Shown: one piece after another, positions 1 to 4,509 of the stretch | How the letters are laid out: the number at the start of each line of letters is the position of its first letter | How positions within the stretch are numbered: position 1 is the first letter of the stretch | Assembly (NCBI GenBank): GCA_964561235.1 | Contig: CAZLOV010000125.1 | Location: 1 to 7,370, forward strand | Length of the DNA stretch: 7,370 nucleotides | Source of the DNA: JBCBSP01 sp964561235 | GTDB taxonomy: Bacteria > Pseudomonadota > Alphaproteobacteria > Caulobacterales > Maricaulaceae | Reading direction: 5' to 3' | Notes under the pieces: generated by a model | Told to the model about the DNA's origin: nothing | The model's input: the letters and a program-made list of their open reading frames with translations, nothing else | Database searches by the model: none | Position numbers and translations under genes: made by a program

Positions 1-124
1 CATTCGGCTCGATCGTGCAGAAGGGATAGTTCGCCGCCTGCGCGGCGGCGGTCTGCGTGAGCGCATTGAAAAGCGTCGACTTGCCGACATTCGGCAGGCC
101 GACGATGCCGCATTTGAAGCCCAT
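1..124 (-). CDS. ychF: YchF, ribosome-associated ATPase of the Obg family (N-terminal fragment)
   Basis: Only the first 41 codons are in the window; the gene runs off its left edge. The translation begins MGFKCGIVGLPNVGKSTLFN, nearly identical to the start of E. coli YchF, with the G1/P-loop GLPNVGKS at residues 9-16 and the NYPFCTIEPN stretch at the end of the fragment. YchF is an Obg-family P-loop protein that prefers ATP, binds ribosomes and has been linked to oxidative-stress responses; it acts in the cytoplasm. The start is fixed by the conserved MGFKCG opening. The nearest purine-rich stretch (GAGGA) lies about 12 bases upstream, so the ribosome binding site is weak or distant. The next gene upstream on the same strand ends 94 bases away. 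The call is near certain from the N-terminus alone. Confidence 0.97.
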   Translation of the reverse strand, partial: MGFKCGIVGLPNVGKSTLFNALTQTAAAQAANYPFCTIEPN

Positions 125-218
125 GGGAGCGCGCGTCCTCAGGAAAGGGTGTGGATCCGGCGCGCGTTCTAGGCCGAACCCATCGCGGACGCAAAACCTC
201 AGGGCGGCTGTCGGCGCG

Positions 219-524
219 CTAGTTGTTGCGGCCGATCGCGGCGGTGAAGCTGGAACCCACCAGAGCGATCAGTAAACGCGCGATGATCGTGAAGAAGATC
301 AGCAGGATCTGCTCGTCGCCGACAAAGATGCGCACCCAGTTATTGTAGCGGTCCGGTATCCCGGTATGGGTGAGCAGGTCTTCCACGATCTCCGCGCCGT
401 CCAGCATCCAGTTCAGCGTCGAGGGCGAGGCGAGGCCGATCCCGACGAGAAGCGCGATGGAGAGCAGGAAGGCGGCGAACAATGTCAGGGTGGACCCGGC
501 CACCCGCCCGAAAATGAAGCCCAT
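219..524 (-). CDS. Small two-pass membrane protein, function unknown
   Basis: A 101-residue protein with no family I recognise. It has two clear hydrophobic segments, about residues 11-33 (LTLFAAFLLSIALLVGIG) and 71-92 (ILLIFFTIIARLLIALVG). A polar loop of about 38 residues between them contains DGAEIVEDL and the aromatic stretch RYNNW. No signal peptidase site or catalytic motif is visible. The start at 524 is supported by GGGGGAC about 9 bases upstream. It lies on the same strand as ychF and 94 bases before it, so read-through is possible. A near-consensus CtrA box lies about 52 bases upstream of the start. The reading frame is convincing because of the membrane pattern and the ribosome binding site; the function is unknown. 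Confidence 0.75.
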   Translation of the reverse strand: MGFIFGRVAGSTLTLFAAFLLSIALLVGIGLASPSTLNWMLDGAEIVEDLLTHTGIPDRYNNWVRIFVGDEQILLIFFTIIARLLIALVGSSFTAAIGRNN

Positions 525-575
525 GAGAAAAACGTCCCCCTTGTTTCGTCATGGCCCGGGCGCGGCCGCCCAAGG

Positions 576-591
576 TTAACCGTGTCCTAAC
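576..591. promoter_or_regulatory. CtrA-box-like site upstream of the two-pass membrane protein gene
   Basis: The sequence TTAACCGTGTCCTAAC reads TTAA-N7-CTAAC, one base off the CtrA consensus TTAA-N7-TTAAC known from Caulobacter and relatives. It stands in the non-coding gap 525-679, about 52 bases before the start of the minus-strand gene at 524, a plausible distance for promoter control. In a GC-rich genome two TTAA-like half-sites at the right spacing are uncommon, but a single near-match is weak evidence. Regulation by CtrA is inferred. Confidence 0.3.
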
Positions 592-598
592 ACGCCGG

Positions 599-627
599 GG
601 CGCTTCGGGGTAAGCGCCAACGAAGCG
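599..627. repeat. Two overlapping, mutually exclusive inverted repeats
   Basis: GGCGCTT (599-605) is a perfect inverted repeat of AAGCGCC (612-618) with a 6-base loop. The overlapping CGCTTCG (601-607) pairs perfectly with CGAAGCG (621-627). The two stems share bases 601-605 and cannot form together. They lie between the end of the exported-protein gene and the start of the membrane-protein gene. The function is unknown; it may be part of the transcription-end structure or chance in GC-rich DNA. Confidence 0.3.
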
Positions 628-657
628 CGGCCGCCCGGGGAGGGACCGGACGGCCGC
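627..657 (-). terminator. GC-rich stem-loop behind the exported-protein gene, possible terminator
   Basis: GCGGCCGCCCGG (627-638) and CCGGACGGCCGC (646-657) form a 12-base stem with one mismatch and a 7-base loop. It starts 22 bases past the stop codon of the minus-strand gene 680-1015. After the stem the minus strand reads GCTTCGTT rather than a clean T-run, so intrinsic termination may be inefficient; it could act instead as a 3' stabilising hairpin. A short AAAGT-CTG-ACTTT dyad lies between it and the stop codon. Confidence 0.4.
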
Positions 658-679
658 AAAGTCTGACTTTCAGGCTCAG

Positions 680-1015
680 TTATTCGACGCGCGTGATCGT
701 CATCTCCGCGCCGTCGTCCGACCACGCGGTCGTGACAGCGCTCTCGCCGACTTCAAGCTCGGTCCATTCCGCACAGCGCGGCTCTTCGGCTTCGCCCGTT
801 TCGGTCAGTCCGGAGAGGCACAGAACGCCGTCCTGGAACGACCATTCGCCCTGGCCGGAGGCTTCGCTCTCGTAAAGCCCGTCTTCGTGGAAGACGACCG
901 ACCAGCTGGCCTCGCCCTGCACGATGTCGAAGGTCTGGCCGGCCGGGCTCTCCTGAGCGGCGGCCATGGCCGGGTTCGCCAGCGCGAACGCGCCGGCGGC
1001 GAAAATACGCTTCAT
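680..1015 (-). CDS. Small exported protein with signal peptide, function unknown
   Basis: A 111-residue protein beginning with a typical Sec signal peptide (MKRIFAAGAFALANPAMAAA; likely cut after about residue 17-20), giving an acidic mature domain of about 91 residues. That domain contains short beta-type stretches such as SWSVVFHEDGLYES, GEWSFQDGVLCL and AEMTITRVE. Two cysteines, C66 and C81, could form a disulfide in the periplasm. The frame stays open upstream, but the start at 1015 is chosen because it opens the signal peptide and has AGGGG about 7 bases upstream. Upstream on the minus strand TTGTCGC (1112-1118) resembles a -35 element, but no good -10 was found. The gene follows the dps terminator, so it is probably its own unit. 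The family is not recognised; export is well supported. Confidence 0.85.
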   Translation of the reverse strand: MKRIFAAGAFALANPAMAAAQESPAGQTFDIVQGEASWSVVFHEDGLYESEASGQGEWSFQDGVLCLSGLTETGEAEEPRCAEWTELEVGESAVTTAWSDDGAEMTITRVE

Positions 1016-1126
1016 GAAACAACCCCTGCGCGGCGCGCCGTCTGGCCCGGAGGGCCGATCCCGCCGGGCGGGCCGCCGTCGCGAAACGCTCCTTACACCA
1101 AGCGCGCAGGTGCGACAATCGGGATG

Positions 1127-1166
1127 AAAAAAGCCCGCCGCCGGAGGGGAGGGCCGGCGGCGGGCT
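1127..1166 (-). terminator. Rho-independent terminator of dps
   Basis: On the minus strand a perfect 13-base stem (AGCCCGCCGCCGG with its complement, at 1154-1166 and 1132-1144) with a 9-base loop is followed directly by six T residues (1132-1127). This is a classic intrinsic terminator. It lies about 70 bases downstream of the dps stop codon and closes that transcription unit. Confidence 0.93.
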
Positions 1167-1168
1167 GA

Positions 1169-1227
1169 GCGAAGGCCCGGGTTCAGGTGCGGGGAGGGTC
1201 GAAGGCTCGCGTGTTCCCGGGCCTCGC
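1169..1227 (-). repeat. Long bulged stem-loop in the dps 3' untranslated region
   Basis: AGGCCCGGG (1173-1181) pairs perfectly with CCCGGGCCT (1216-1224). The stem extends by GCG (1169-1171) with CGC (1225-1227) past one bulged A at 1172, giving 12 base pairs around a 34-base loop. It begins 9 bases after the dps stop codon and precedes the main terminator, so the dps mRNA would carry two consecutive 3' structures. A role in RNA stability is only an inference. Confidence 0.45.
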
Positions 1228-1236
1228 CGTGACGGC

Positions 1237-1758
1237 CTAGCCGTCCGACGCAGCAATCGCGCGGAGCATCCACGCGTTCTGTTCGTGGGTCTGCATGCGG
1301 TCGATGGCCATGTCCTCGGTCACCTTGTCGCCGAGCTCCTCGGCGATGTCGGAAACCTCCTTCAGGCGGCGCGCGCAGGCTTCGTTGTCGCGCGCCAGCG
1401 TCTCGACCATTTCCTGGGCGGTTTTGACCGACCCGTCATCGTCCTCGACGATGGTCGCCGCGGCGAACTCGCGATAGGAGCCGGGGGCGCGCTGGCCCAG
1501 CGCGCGGATGCGCTCGGCGAGGTCGTCGGCGGCCTCGAACAGGTCCTGGTACTGTTTCTCGGTCAGTTCGTGGATCGACACAAAGAGCGGGCCGGCCACG
1601 TTCCAGTGATAGCCCTGCGTCTTGGCCATCAGCATGTACGCGTCGCCAACCGTTTTCGCGAGCGCGCCGGACAGGCGCTTGCGGTCGGAATCGTCGGCGA
1701 CGGAAATGCGCGGCTTGTCTTCCGCCTTGATGTCGGTTTTGAGAACGGCGGTGCTCAT
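1237..1758 (-). CDS. dps: Dps, DNA-binding ferritin-like protein (iron-oxidising, DNA protection)
   Basis: A 173-residue member of the Dps branch of the ferritin superfamily, of usual length. Dps dodecamers oxidise Fe(II) with hydrogen peroxide, store the iron, and in many species coat DNA in stationary phase or under oxidative stress. The inter-subunit ferroxidase residues are visible: H51 (in GYHWNV), H63 (in SIHEL), E67, D78 and E82, numbered as in E. coli Dps, with Glu in place of the usual Asp at 67. The N-terminal tail of about 25 residues has several Lys and Arg, as in tails that bind DNA. The start at 1758 is supported by AAGAGG about 8 bases upstream. A 45-residue membrane protein gene lies 51 bases upstream on the same strand and probably shares its transcript; an OxyR-like site lies before that gene. 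A strong terminator follows. Confidence 0.96.
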   Translation of the reverse strand: MSTAVLKTDIKAEDKPRISVADDSDRKRLSGALAKTVGDAYMLMAKTQGYHWNVAGPLFVSIHELTEKQYQDLFEAADDLAERIRALGQRAPGSYREFAAATIVEDDDGSVKTAQEMVETLARDNEACARRLKEVSDIAEELGDKVTEDMAIDRMQTHEQNAWMLRAIAASDG

Positions 1759-1809
1759 GGGAATGCCTCTTGTCTGCTTGCGTTCGGGTCGAAGTCAGCC
1801 GCGGAAGCG

Positions 1810-1947
1810 TCAGAACACGATCACGAACCCGGCGTAGGCCGCCCCCATCGCCGCCGCCGCAAGGACGAGCGAGATGAGGAAGACGCGGCGCTGATCGGTC
1901 CGTTCTTCGGCCTGACGGGCCTCGACGCGGTTCAGCTTCGTTCTCAT
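1810..1947 (-). CDS. 45-residue single-pass membrane protein upstream of dps
   Basis: This short frame encodes 45 residues: a charged amphipathic N-terminal part (MRTKLNRVEARQAEERTDQR) followed by one hydrophobic segment at about residues 22-45, ending in GFVIVF. The positive, helical N-terminus predicts a cytoplasmic N-terminus and a C-terminal membrane anchor. The start at 1947 has a strong ribosome binding site, GGAAGGAAG, 5 bases upstream. It is on the same strand as dps with a 51-base gap and no terminator between, so co-transcription is likely. A perfect hairpin sits just before the ribosome binding site. The family is not recognised. The good initiation signal and the charge/hydrophobic pattern make a real gene likely; a role connected with Dps or oxidative stress would be inference from position. 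Confidence 0.75.
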   Translation of the reverse strand: MRTKLNRVEARQAEERTDQRRVFLISLVLAAAAMGAAYAGFVIVF

Positions 1948-1960
1948 CGGTCTTCCTTCC

Positions 1961-1978
1961 GCCCCGGCTGACCGGGGC
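1961..1978 (-). repeat. Perfect hairpin just before the ribosome binding site of the 45-residue protein gene
   Basis: GCCCCGG (1961-1967) and CCGGGGC (1972-1978) form a perfect 7-base stem with a CTGA loop (TCAG in the mRNA). In the minus-strand transcript it ends directly before GGAAGGAAG. It could modulate translation or protect the 5' end of the mRNA. On the plus strand it is followed by only a short TGTTT, so it is a poor terminator in that direction. Confidence 0.45.
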
Positions 1979-1998
1979 TGTTTCGATGCGACACCCTG

Positions 1999-2013
1999 AT
2001 ACCTATGAGCTAT
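1999..2013 (-). promoter_or_regulatory. OxyR-like (LysR-type) half-operator upstream of the dps operon
   Basis: On the minus strand the sequence ATAGCTCATAGGTAT matches 9 of the 10 specified positions of the E. coli OxyR half-operator ATAG-N-T-NNN-A-N-CTAT; the only miss is G for C. It lies within the dyad GATAGCTCATAGGTATC and shows the T-N11-A pattern of LysR-type sites. It is 52-66 bases upstream of the start of the 45-residue gene and dps. The second 15-base half expected at 7-base spacing is not evident on either side. OxyR control of dps is well established in enterobacteria; here it is inferred. A loose promoter-like pair (TTGATC, 17 bases, AGGTAT) overlaps the same site. Confidence 0.4.
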
Positions 2014-2039
2014 CGGCGCGCGATCAACCGGATCACCCG

Positions 2040-2076
2040 ATTGAATTTACAAGGATTTGTGATTGATCCATTCAAT
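2040..2076. repeat. AT-rich inverted repeat in the divergent intergenic region
   Basis: ATTGAAT (2040-2046) and ATTCAAT (2070-2076) are perfect inverted copies 23 bases apart. Just outside and inside them GATCAA (2022-2027) matches inverted TTGATC (2063-2068), and GGATCA (2030-2035) matches inverted TGATCC (2064-2069). The stretch is clearly richer in A+T than its surroundings and separates the dps operon from the plus-strand antiporter operon. It may hold promoters or operators for either side; no known factor is assigned. Confidence 0.3.
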
Positions 2077-2124
2077 GGGGCGCTGCGTACACCGCGTACG
2101 CACGCAGGCGGCGGGCGTCGCTAG

Positions 2125-2150
2125 CGCACGCGCGCGGCTTCCGCTAGAAC
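2125..2150 (+). promoter_or_regulatory. Caulobacter-type promoter of the microprotein/antiporter operon
   Basis: GCTAGAAC (2143-2150) matches the Caulobacter housekeeping -10 consensus GCTANAWC exactly. Eleven bases upstream CGCACGC (2125-2131) is a partial match (4 of 7) to the -35 consensus TTGACGS, at an allowed spacing of 10-14. The predicted transcript would start near 2157 and have a 5' leader of about 30 bases carrying the CAGGAG ribosome binding site. The -10 is good, the -35 weak. Confidence 0.4.
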
Positions 2151-2186
2151 GGCGCGCGTTGGTTGTTCGGAAAACAGGAGCCGCCC

Positions 2187-2267
2187 ATGGCCGCCGTCAT
2201 CGCTGTCGGACTTTGCGTCGCCGTCTTCGGTCTTTTGAATCTCATCGAATACAAGCGCTTCGATTAA
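2187..2267 (+). CDS. 26-residue membrane microprotein at the head of the antiporter operon
   Basis: A very short frame of 26 residues: a single hydrophobic helix at about residues 3-20 (VIAVGLCVAVFGLLNLI) followed by the charged tail EYKRFD at the C-terminus. It has an excellent ribosome binding site (CAGGAG, 6 bases before ATG) and a perfect Caulobacter-type -10 element at a fitting distance upstream. The stop codon is 39 bases before the antiporter start on the same strand. The design resembles small membrane subunits of transporters and oxidases (KdpF, CydX), but the sequence does not match those families as I know them. A regulatory or stabilising role for the neighbouring antiporter is inference. 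An expressed gene is likely on initiation signals and hydrophobic pattern; the family is unknown. Confidence 0.7.
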   Translation: MAAVIAVGLCVAVFGLLNLIEYKRFD

Positions 2268-2306
2268 GCCCGGGGCCTTGCGCCACGCCGCCGCGACGGA
2301 GCCCTG

Positions 2307-3308
2307 ATGCCGGTCCTTCTGTTCGATCTGCTGCTGGTCGCAGGCGGCATCGTCGTGCTGCTTTTCGGCGGCGATTTTCTCGTTCGCGGCGCGGTGAGCC
2401 TCGCGCGCAAGCTGGGCGTGGCGCCGCTCCTAGTCGGGCTGACGGTGGTGGCGTTCGGCACCTCCGCGCCCGAGATGGTGGTCTCAGCCGCCGCCTCGCT
2501 GTCGGGCGCGCCGGGCATCGCGCTTGGCAACATCGTCGGCTCCAACATCGCCAACGTGTTTCTGGTGCTCGGCCTGCCGGCGATCATCGCGCCGCTGGCC
2601 ACGGGCGCCTCCGGGGTCCGCACCAACGCCGTGCTTGCGCTTCTGGCGTGCGCGCTTTTGGTGGGGCTTACCTGGGACGGCGTTCTGGGGCTGGCCGACG
2701 GCGCGATCCTGGCGGCGCTCATCGTTGCGTATGTGACCTATCTCGGGATCAACGCCAGCCGGGCGGCCGACGATCCCGTCGCCGCGGAGCTGGCGGATGT
2801 GGATTCCATTGAGAACCTGCCGCAATCGGGCCTCGCCATCGGACTGACCACGCTTGTGGGCGTCGTCGCGCTGCCGCTGGGCGCCAATCTGATGGTGGAG
2901 GGCGCGCGCGGCATGGCCGAGGCCGCAGGCGTGCCGGAAGCCGTCATCGGCCTGACGGTGATCGCCTTCGGCACCTCGCTGCCGGAACTCGCCACGGCGC
3001 TTGTCGCCGCCTTCCGCCGTCATTCCGAAATGGCGATCGGCAATGTCATCGGCTCGAACATCTTCAACGTCTTCGCCGTGGGCGGCATCGCCGGCCTTGT
3101 CGCCGGGCCCGTCCAGGGCGGCGTGGATGTGGACGCCGAGTTCTTCGTGCTGGATTACTGGGTGATGCTGGCCGCCAGCGTGCTGGTGCTCGTCTACGCC
3201 ATGCGCCGGCAGGCGGTGGGCCGGCTGTCCGGGATCGTTTTCTTCGGCGCGTATTGCGCGTATATCGCCGCGCTTGTCTGGATGAACCCGCCGCAGATCG
3301 CGGCCTGA
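2307..3308 (+). CDS. Calcium/sodium antiporter, YrbG type (CaCA superfamily)
   Basis: A 333-residue inner-membrane protein of the usual length for bacterial K+-independent Ca2+/Na+ exchangers. It has two inverted homologous halves, each with a GTS-PE motif and a GN-GSN-NV motif: alpha-1 has GTSAPE at 51-56 and GNIVGSNIANV at 74-84; alpha-2 has GTSLPE at 222-227 and GNVIGSNIFNV at 245-255. The two Glu residues (E56, E227) are the ion-coordinating residues of the superfamily. About ten hydrophobic segments are visible, with an acidic loop between the halves (about 155-170, ADDPVAAELADVDSIEN). The start at 2307 has GGAG 6 bases upstream. It exchanges Ca2+ for Na+ or H+; the exact cations cannot be read from sequence. 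It follows the microprotein and precedes the PTPS-like gene by only 10 bases, so the three form an operon. Confidence 0.95.
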   Translation: MPVLLFDLLLVAGGIVVLLFGGDFLVRGAVSLARKLGVAPLLVGLTVVAFGTSAPEMVVSAAASLSGAPGIALGNIVGSNIANVFLVLGLPAIIAPLATGASGVRTNAVLALLACALLVGLTWDGVLGLADGAILAALIVAYVTYLGINASRAADDPVAAELADVDSIENLPQSGLAIGLTTLVGVVALPLGANLMVEGARGMAEAAGVPEAVIGLTVIAFGTSLPELATALVAAFRRHSEMAIGNVIGSNIFNVFAVGGIAGLVAGPVQGGVDVDAEFFVLDYWVMLAASVLVLVYAMRRQAVGRLSGIVFFGAYCAYIAALVWMNPPQIAA

Positions 3309-3318
3309 CACGCGCGCC

Positions 3319-3693
3319 ATGACCCGCCCGACGATCGAAATCTCGAAGGATTTCGCCTTCGACGCCGCTCACCATTTCGAGCACGAGGCGAAGGACCATC
3401 CCTTTTCGCGCCTGCACGGCCATTCCTTCGCCGGCACGGTGACCCTGCGCGGCGAGCCGGCGCCGGAAAGCGGGATGGTGGTCGATTTCTGGAAGATCGA
3501 CGCGGCGCTGGCCGACATCCGCGACCAGCTCGACCATCGTCTGCTCAACGACGTGGAGGGGCTGGACCATCCCTCGCTTGAAGCGATCGCGCTGTGGGTG
3601 TTTGAACGCCTCGACACCCGGCTGGACGGCCTTGTGAGCGTGGAGATCCGCCGCCCCTCCTGCGGGGAGAAGGCGATCGCGCGGCGCGGCTGA
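3319..3693 (+). CDS. PTPS/QueD-family pterin enzyme with altered active site
   Basis: A 124-residue protein of the 6-pyruvoyltetrahydropterin synthase/6-carboxytetrahydropterin synthase family, of normal length. The zinc ligands are present: H18 (FDAAH) and H33 and H35 (RLHGHS). Also conserved are MVVDF (53-57) and the D72-H73 pair in LDHRLLND. Two hallmarks are missing: the catalytic Cys four residues before HGH (E. coli QueD C27) is F29, and the C-terminal pterin-binding Glu-Thr is replaced within RRPSCGEK (111-118). The family makes the queuosine precursor 6-carboxytetrahydropterin, or related pterins. With these changes the reaction is uncertain; it may belong to an alphaproteobacterial clade with its own chemistry. 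The start lies 10 bases past the antiporter stop with no clear ribosome binding site, so translation is probably coupled. It converges with the next gene, 12 bases away. Confidence 0.9.
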   Translation: MTRPTIEISKDFAFDAAHHFEHEAKDHPFSRLHGHSFAGTVTLRGEPAPESGMVVDFWKIDAALADIRDQLDHRLLNDVEGLDHPSLEAIALWVFERLDTRLDGLVSVEIRRPSCGEKAIARRG

Positions 3694-3705
3694 ACGCTTC
3701 GCGCC

Positions 3706-4455
3706 TCAGAGCGTGCTCGGTTCAGCCTTGAAGTCGATCTCTACATCGTCAGCGTGGCGGACTGCGGTGCGCAGGAAGGATTGTGTCATCATTGCGAGGT
3801 CCTGCGCCCAAAAGAGCTTCTTTGCGGGCGACGTCAGGAACTCGTCCTCGCCGGTGTCGGTTGTAAGCCAGATCGACACAAGCGGTTCACCTTCGCGTAC
3901 GGTCTCCTGATAGGAAATCGTGTAGCCGACTTTCTCCGCACCAGCGAAGGTGAAGTCGAACACCTCCCGAGCCCGTGCGGCCCGATCCGCTGGGTCGCCC
4001 TTCAGCTTGACGAAATAGACGGCGATGAGCCGGCGGACGTTGACCGCGACCATCAGCCGGTAACGCATGCGATCGGCGATCGTGATCTCGTAAAGATGGC
4101 CGAAGATGTCCCGATCTCCGAGGCTGCGCACCTTCACCGTGTCCTTGGTGACGTCCGGCACGGTGATACGGGCGAGAAACCGGGGAAGTTGCCGGGACAG
4201 GAACGCCCGCGTCTGGCGCTGGAGAACGCGGATGTTCGCGTCCCTCTGCGAGAACAGGATCACCACGAGGAAGGCGAAGGCCGTCGTCGCCACCTGCGCA
4301 GTGGCCAGCGCAAACAGGATCCAGTCCGAGGCGCCGTCGCGCCCGACGAAGCTGATCGCGACAAGAATCGAGGCGGCGAAAGCCACACCGAGGACAGCCA
4401 GGGCGAGCGCCTTGAACGGCCACGGCAAGTAAAGAACGTTCTTTGAATCAATCAT
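3706..4455 (-). CDS. Two-pass membrane protein with C-terminal cytoplasmic domain, function unknown
   Basis: A 249-residue protein I do not recognise. Two hydrophobic helices lie near the N-terminus (about 15-37 and 45-68), joined by a short loop (VGRDGASDW). A basic linker (RVLQRQTRAFLSRQL) then leads into a soluble domain of about 160 residues with mixed beta and alpha character (for example YEITIADRMRYRLMVAVNVRRLIAVYFVKL, at about 122-151, and a late PLVSIWLTTDT). Two helices close to the membrane and a basic linker suggest both termini face the cytoplasm. The start at 4455 has GGTGGA about 5 bases upstream, and a good promoter match overlaps the end of the preceding SDR gene. GC content looks lower (about 58 percent in a 60-base sample) than in the neighbours, hinting at later acquisition. 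The stop is only 12 bases from the convergent PTPS-like gene. Confidence 0.85.
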   Translation of the reverse strand: MIDSKNVLYLPWPFKALALAVLGVAFAASILVAISFVGRDGASDWILFALATAQVATTAFAFLVVILFSQRDANIRVLQRQTRAFLSRQLPRFLARITVPDVTKDTVKVRSLGDRDIFGHLYEITIADRMRYRLMVAVNVRRLIAVYFVKLKGDPADRAARAREVFDFTFAGAEKVGYTISYQETVREGEPLVSIWLTTDTGEDEFLTSPAKKLFWAQDLAMMTQSFLRTAVRHADDVEIDFKAEPSTL

Positions 4456-4480
4456 TCATTCCACCCGCGAAATTCTCGCA

Positions 4481-4509
4481 AGATTACTCGCCGGACGGGA
4501 CCATTACAA
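4481..4509 (-). promoter_or_regulatory. Sigma-70-like promoter for the 249-residue membrane protein
   Basis: On the minus strand TTGTAA (4509-4504) is separated by exactly 17 bases from TAATCT (4486-4481), a fair match to TTGACA/TATAAT. The -35 hexamer contains the TAA stop codon of the SDR gene. The expected transcript would start near 4474 and give a short leader carrying the GGTGGA ribosome binding site, so the 249-residue protein could be expressed apart from the SDR. Confidence 0.4.

Noticed and set aside
551..613. A 20-codon plus-strand frame in the gap before the exported-protein gene
   Set aside because: It has no ribosome binding site, its composition is arginine-rich, and it overlaps the likely regulatory region of the minus-strand gene.
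1285..1971. A 228-codon plus-strand frame opposite dps
   Set aside because: It is antisense to dps with all its ferroxidase residues; no initiation signal was seen.
2084..2159. GC-rich inverted repeats (TGCGTAC/GTACGCA and ACGCGCGC/GCGCGCGT)
   Set aside because: These are low-complexity CG alternations in a leader or promoter region; the second overlaps the -10 element and would form partly outside the predicted mRNA, so no function is claimed.
2063..2812. A 249-codon plus-strand frame entering the antiporter in another frame
   Set aside because: The translation is Arg-rich frame-shadow; the 26-residue microprotein and the antiporter have ribosome binding sites and coherent membrane patterns in the other frames.
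2484..3320. A 278-codon minus-strand frame opposite the antiporter
   Set aside because: It mirrors the antiporter codons, has no ribosome binding site or family motif, and the plus-strand gene is certain.
4431..4444. Perfect palindrome AAAGAACGTTCTTT
   Set aside because: It lies inside the coding region near the start of the 249-residue protein gene and fits no known operator; it does not match the alphaproteobacterial LexA pattern GTTC-N7-GTTC.
3754..4446. A 230-codon plus-strand frame opposite the 249-residue membrane protein
   Set aside because: The minus-strand frame shows membrane helices, a promoter and a ribosome binding site; the plus-strand translation is His/Arg/Asp-rich without structure, and no ribosome binding site was seen.
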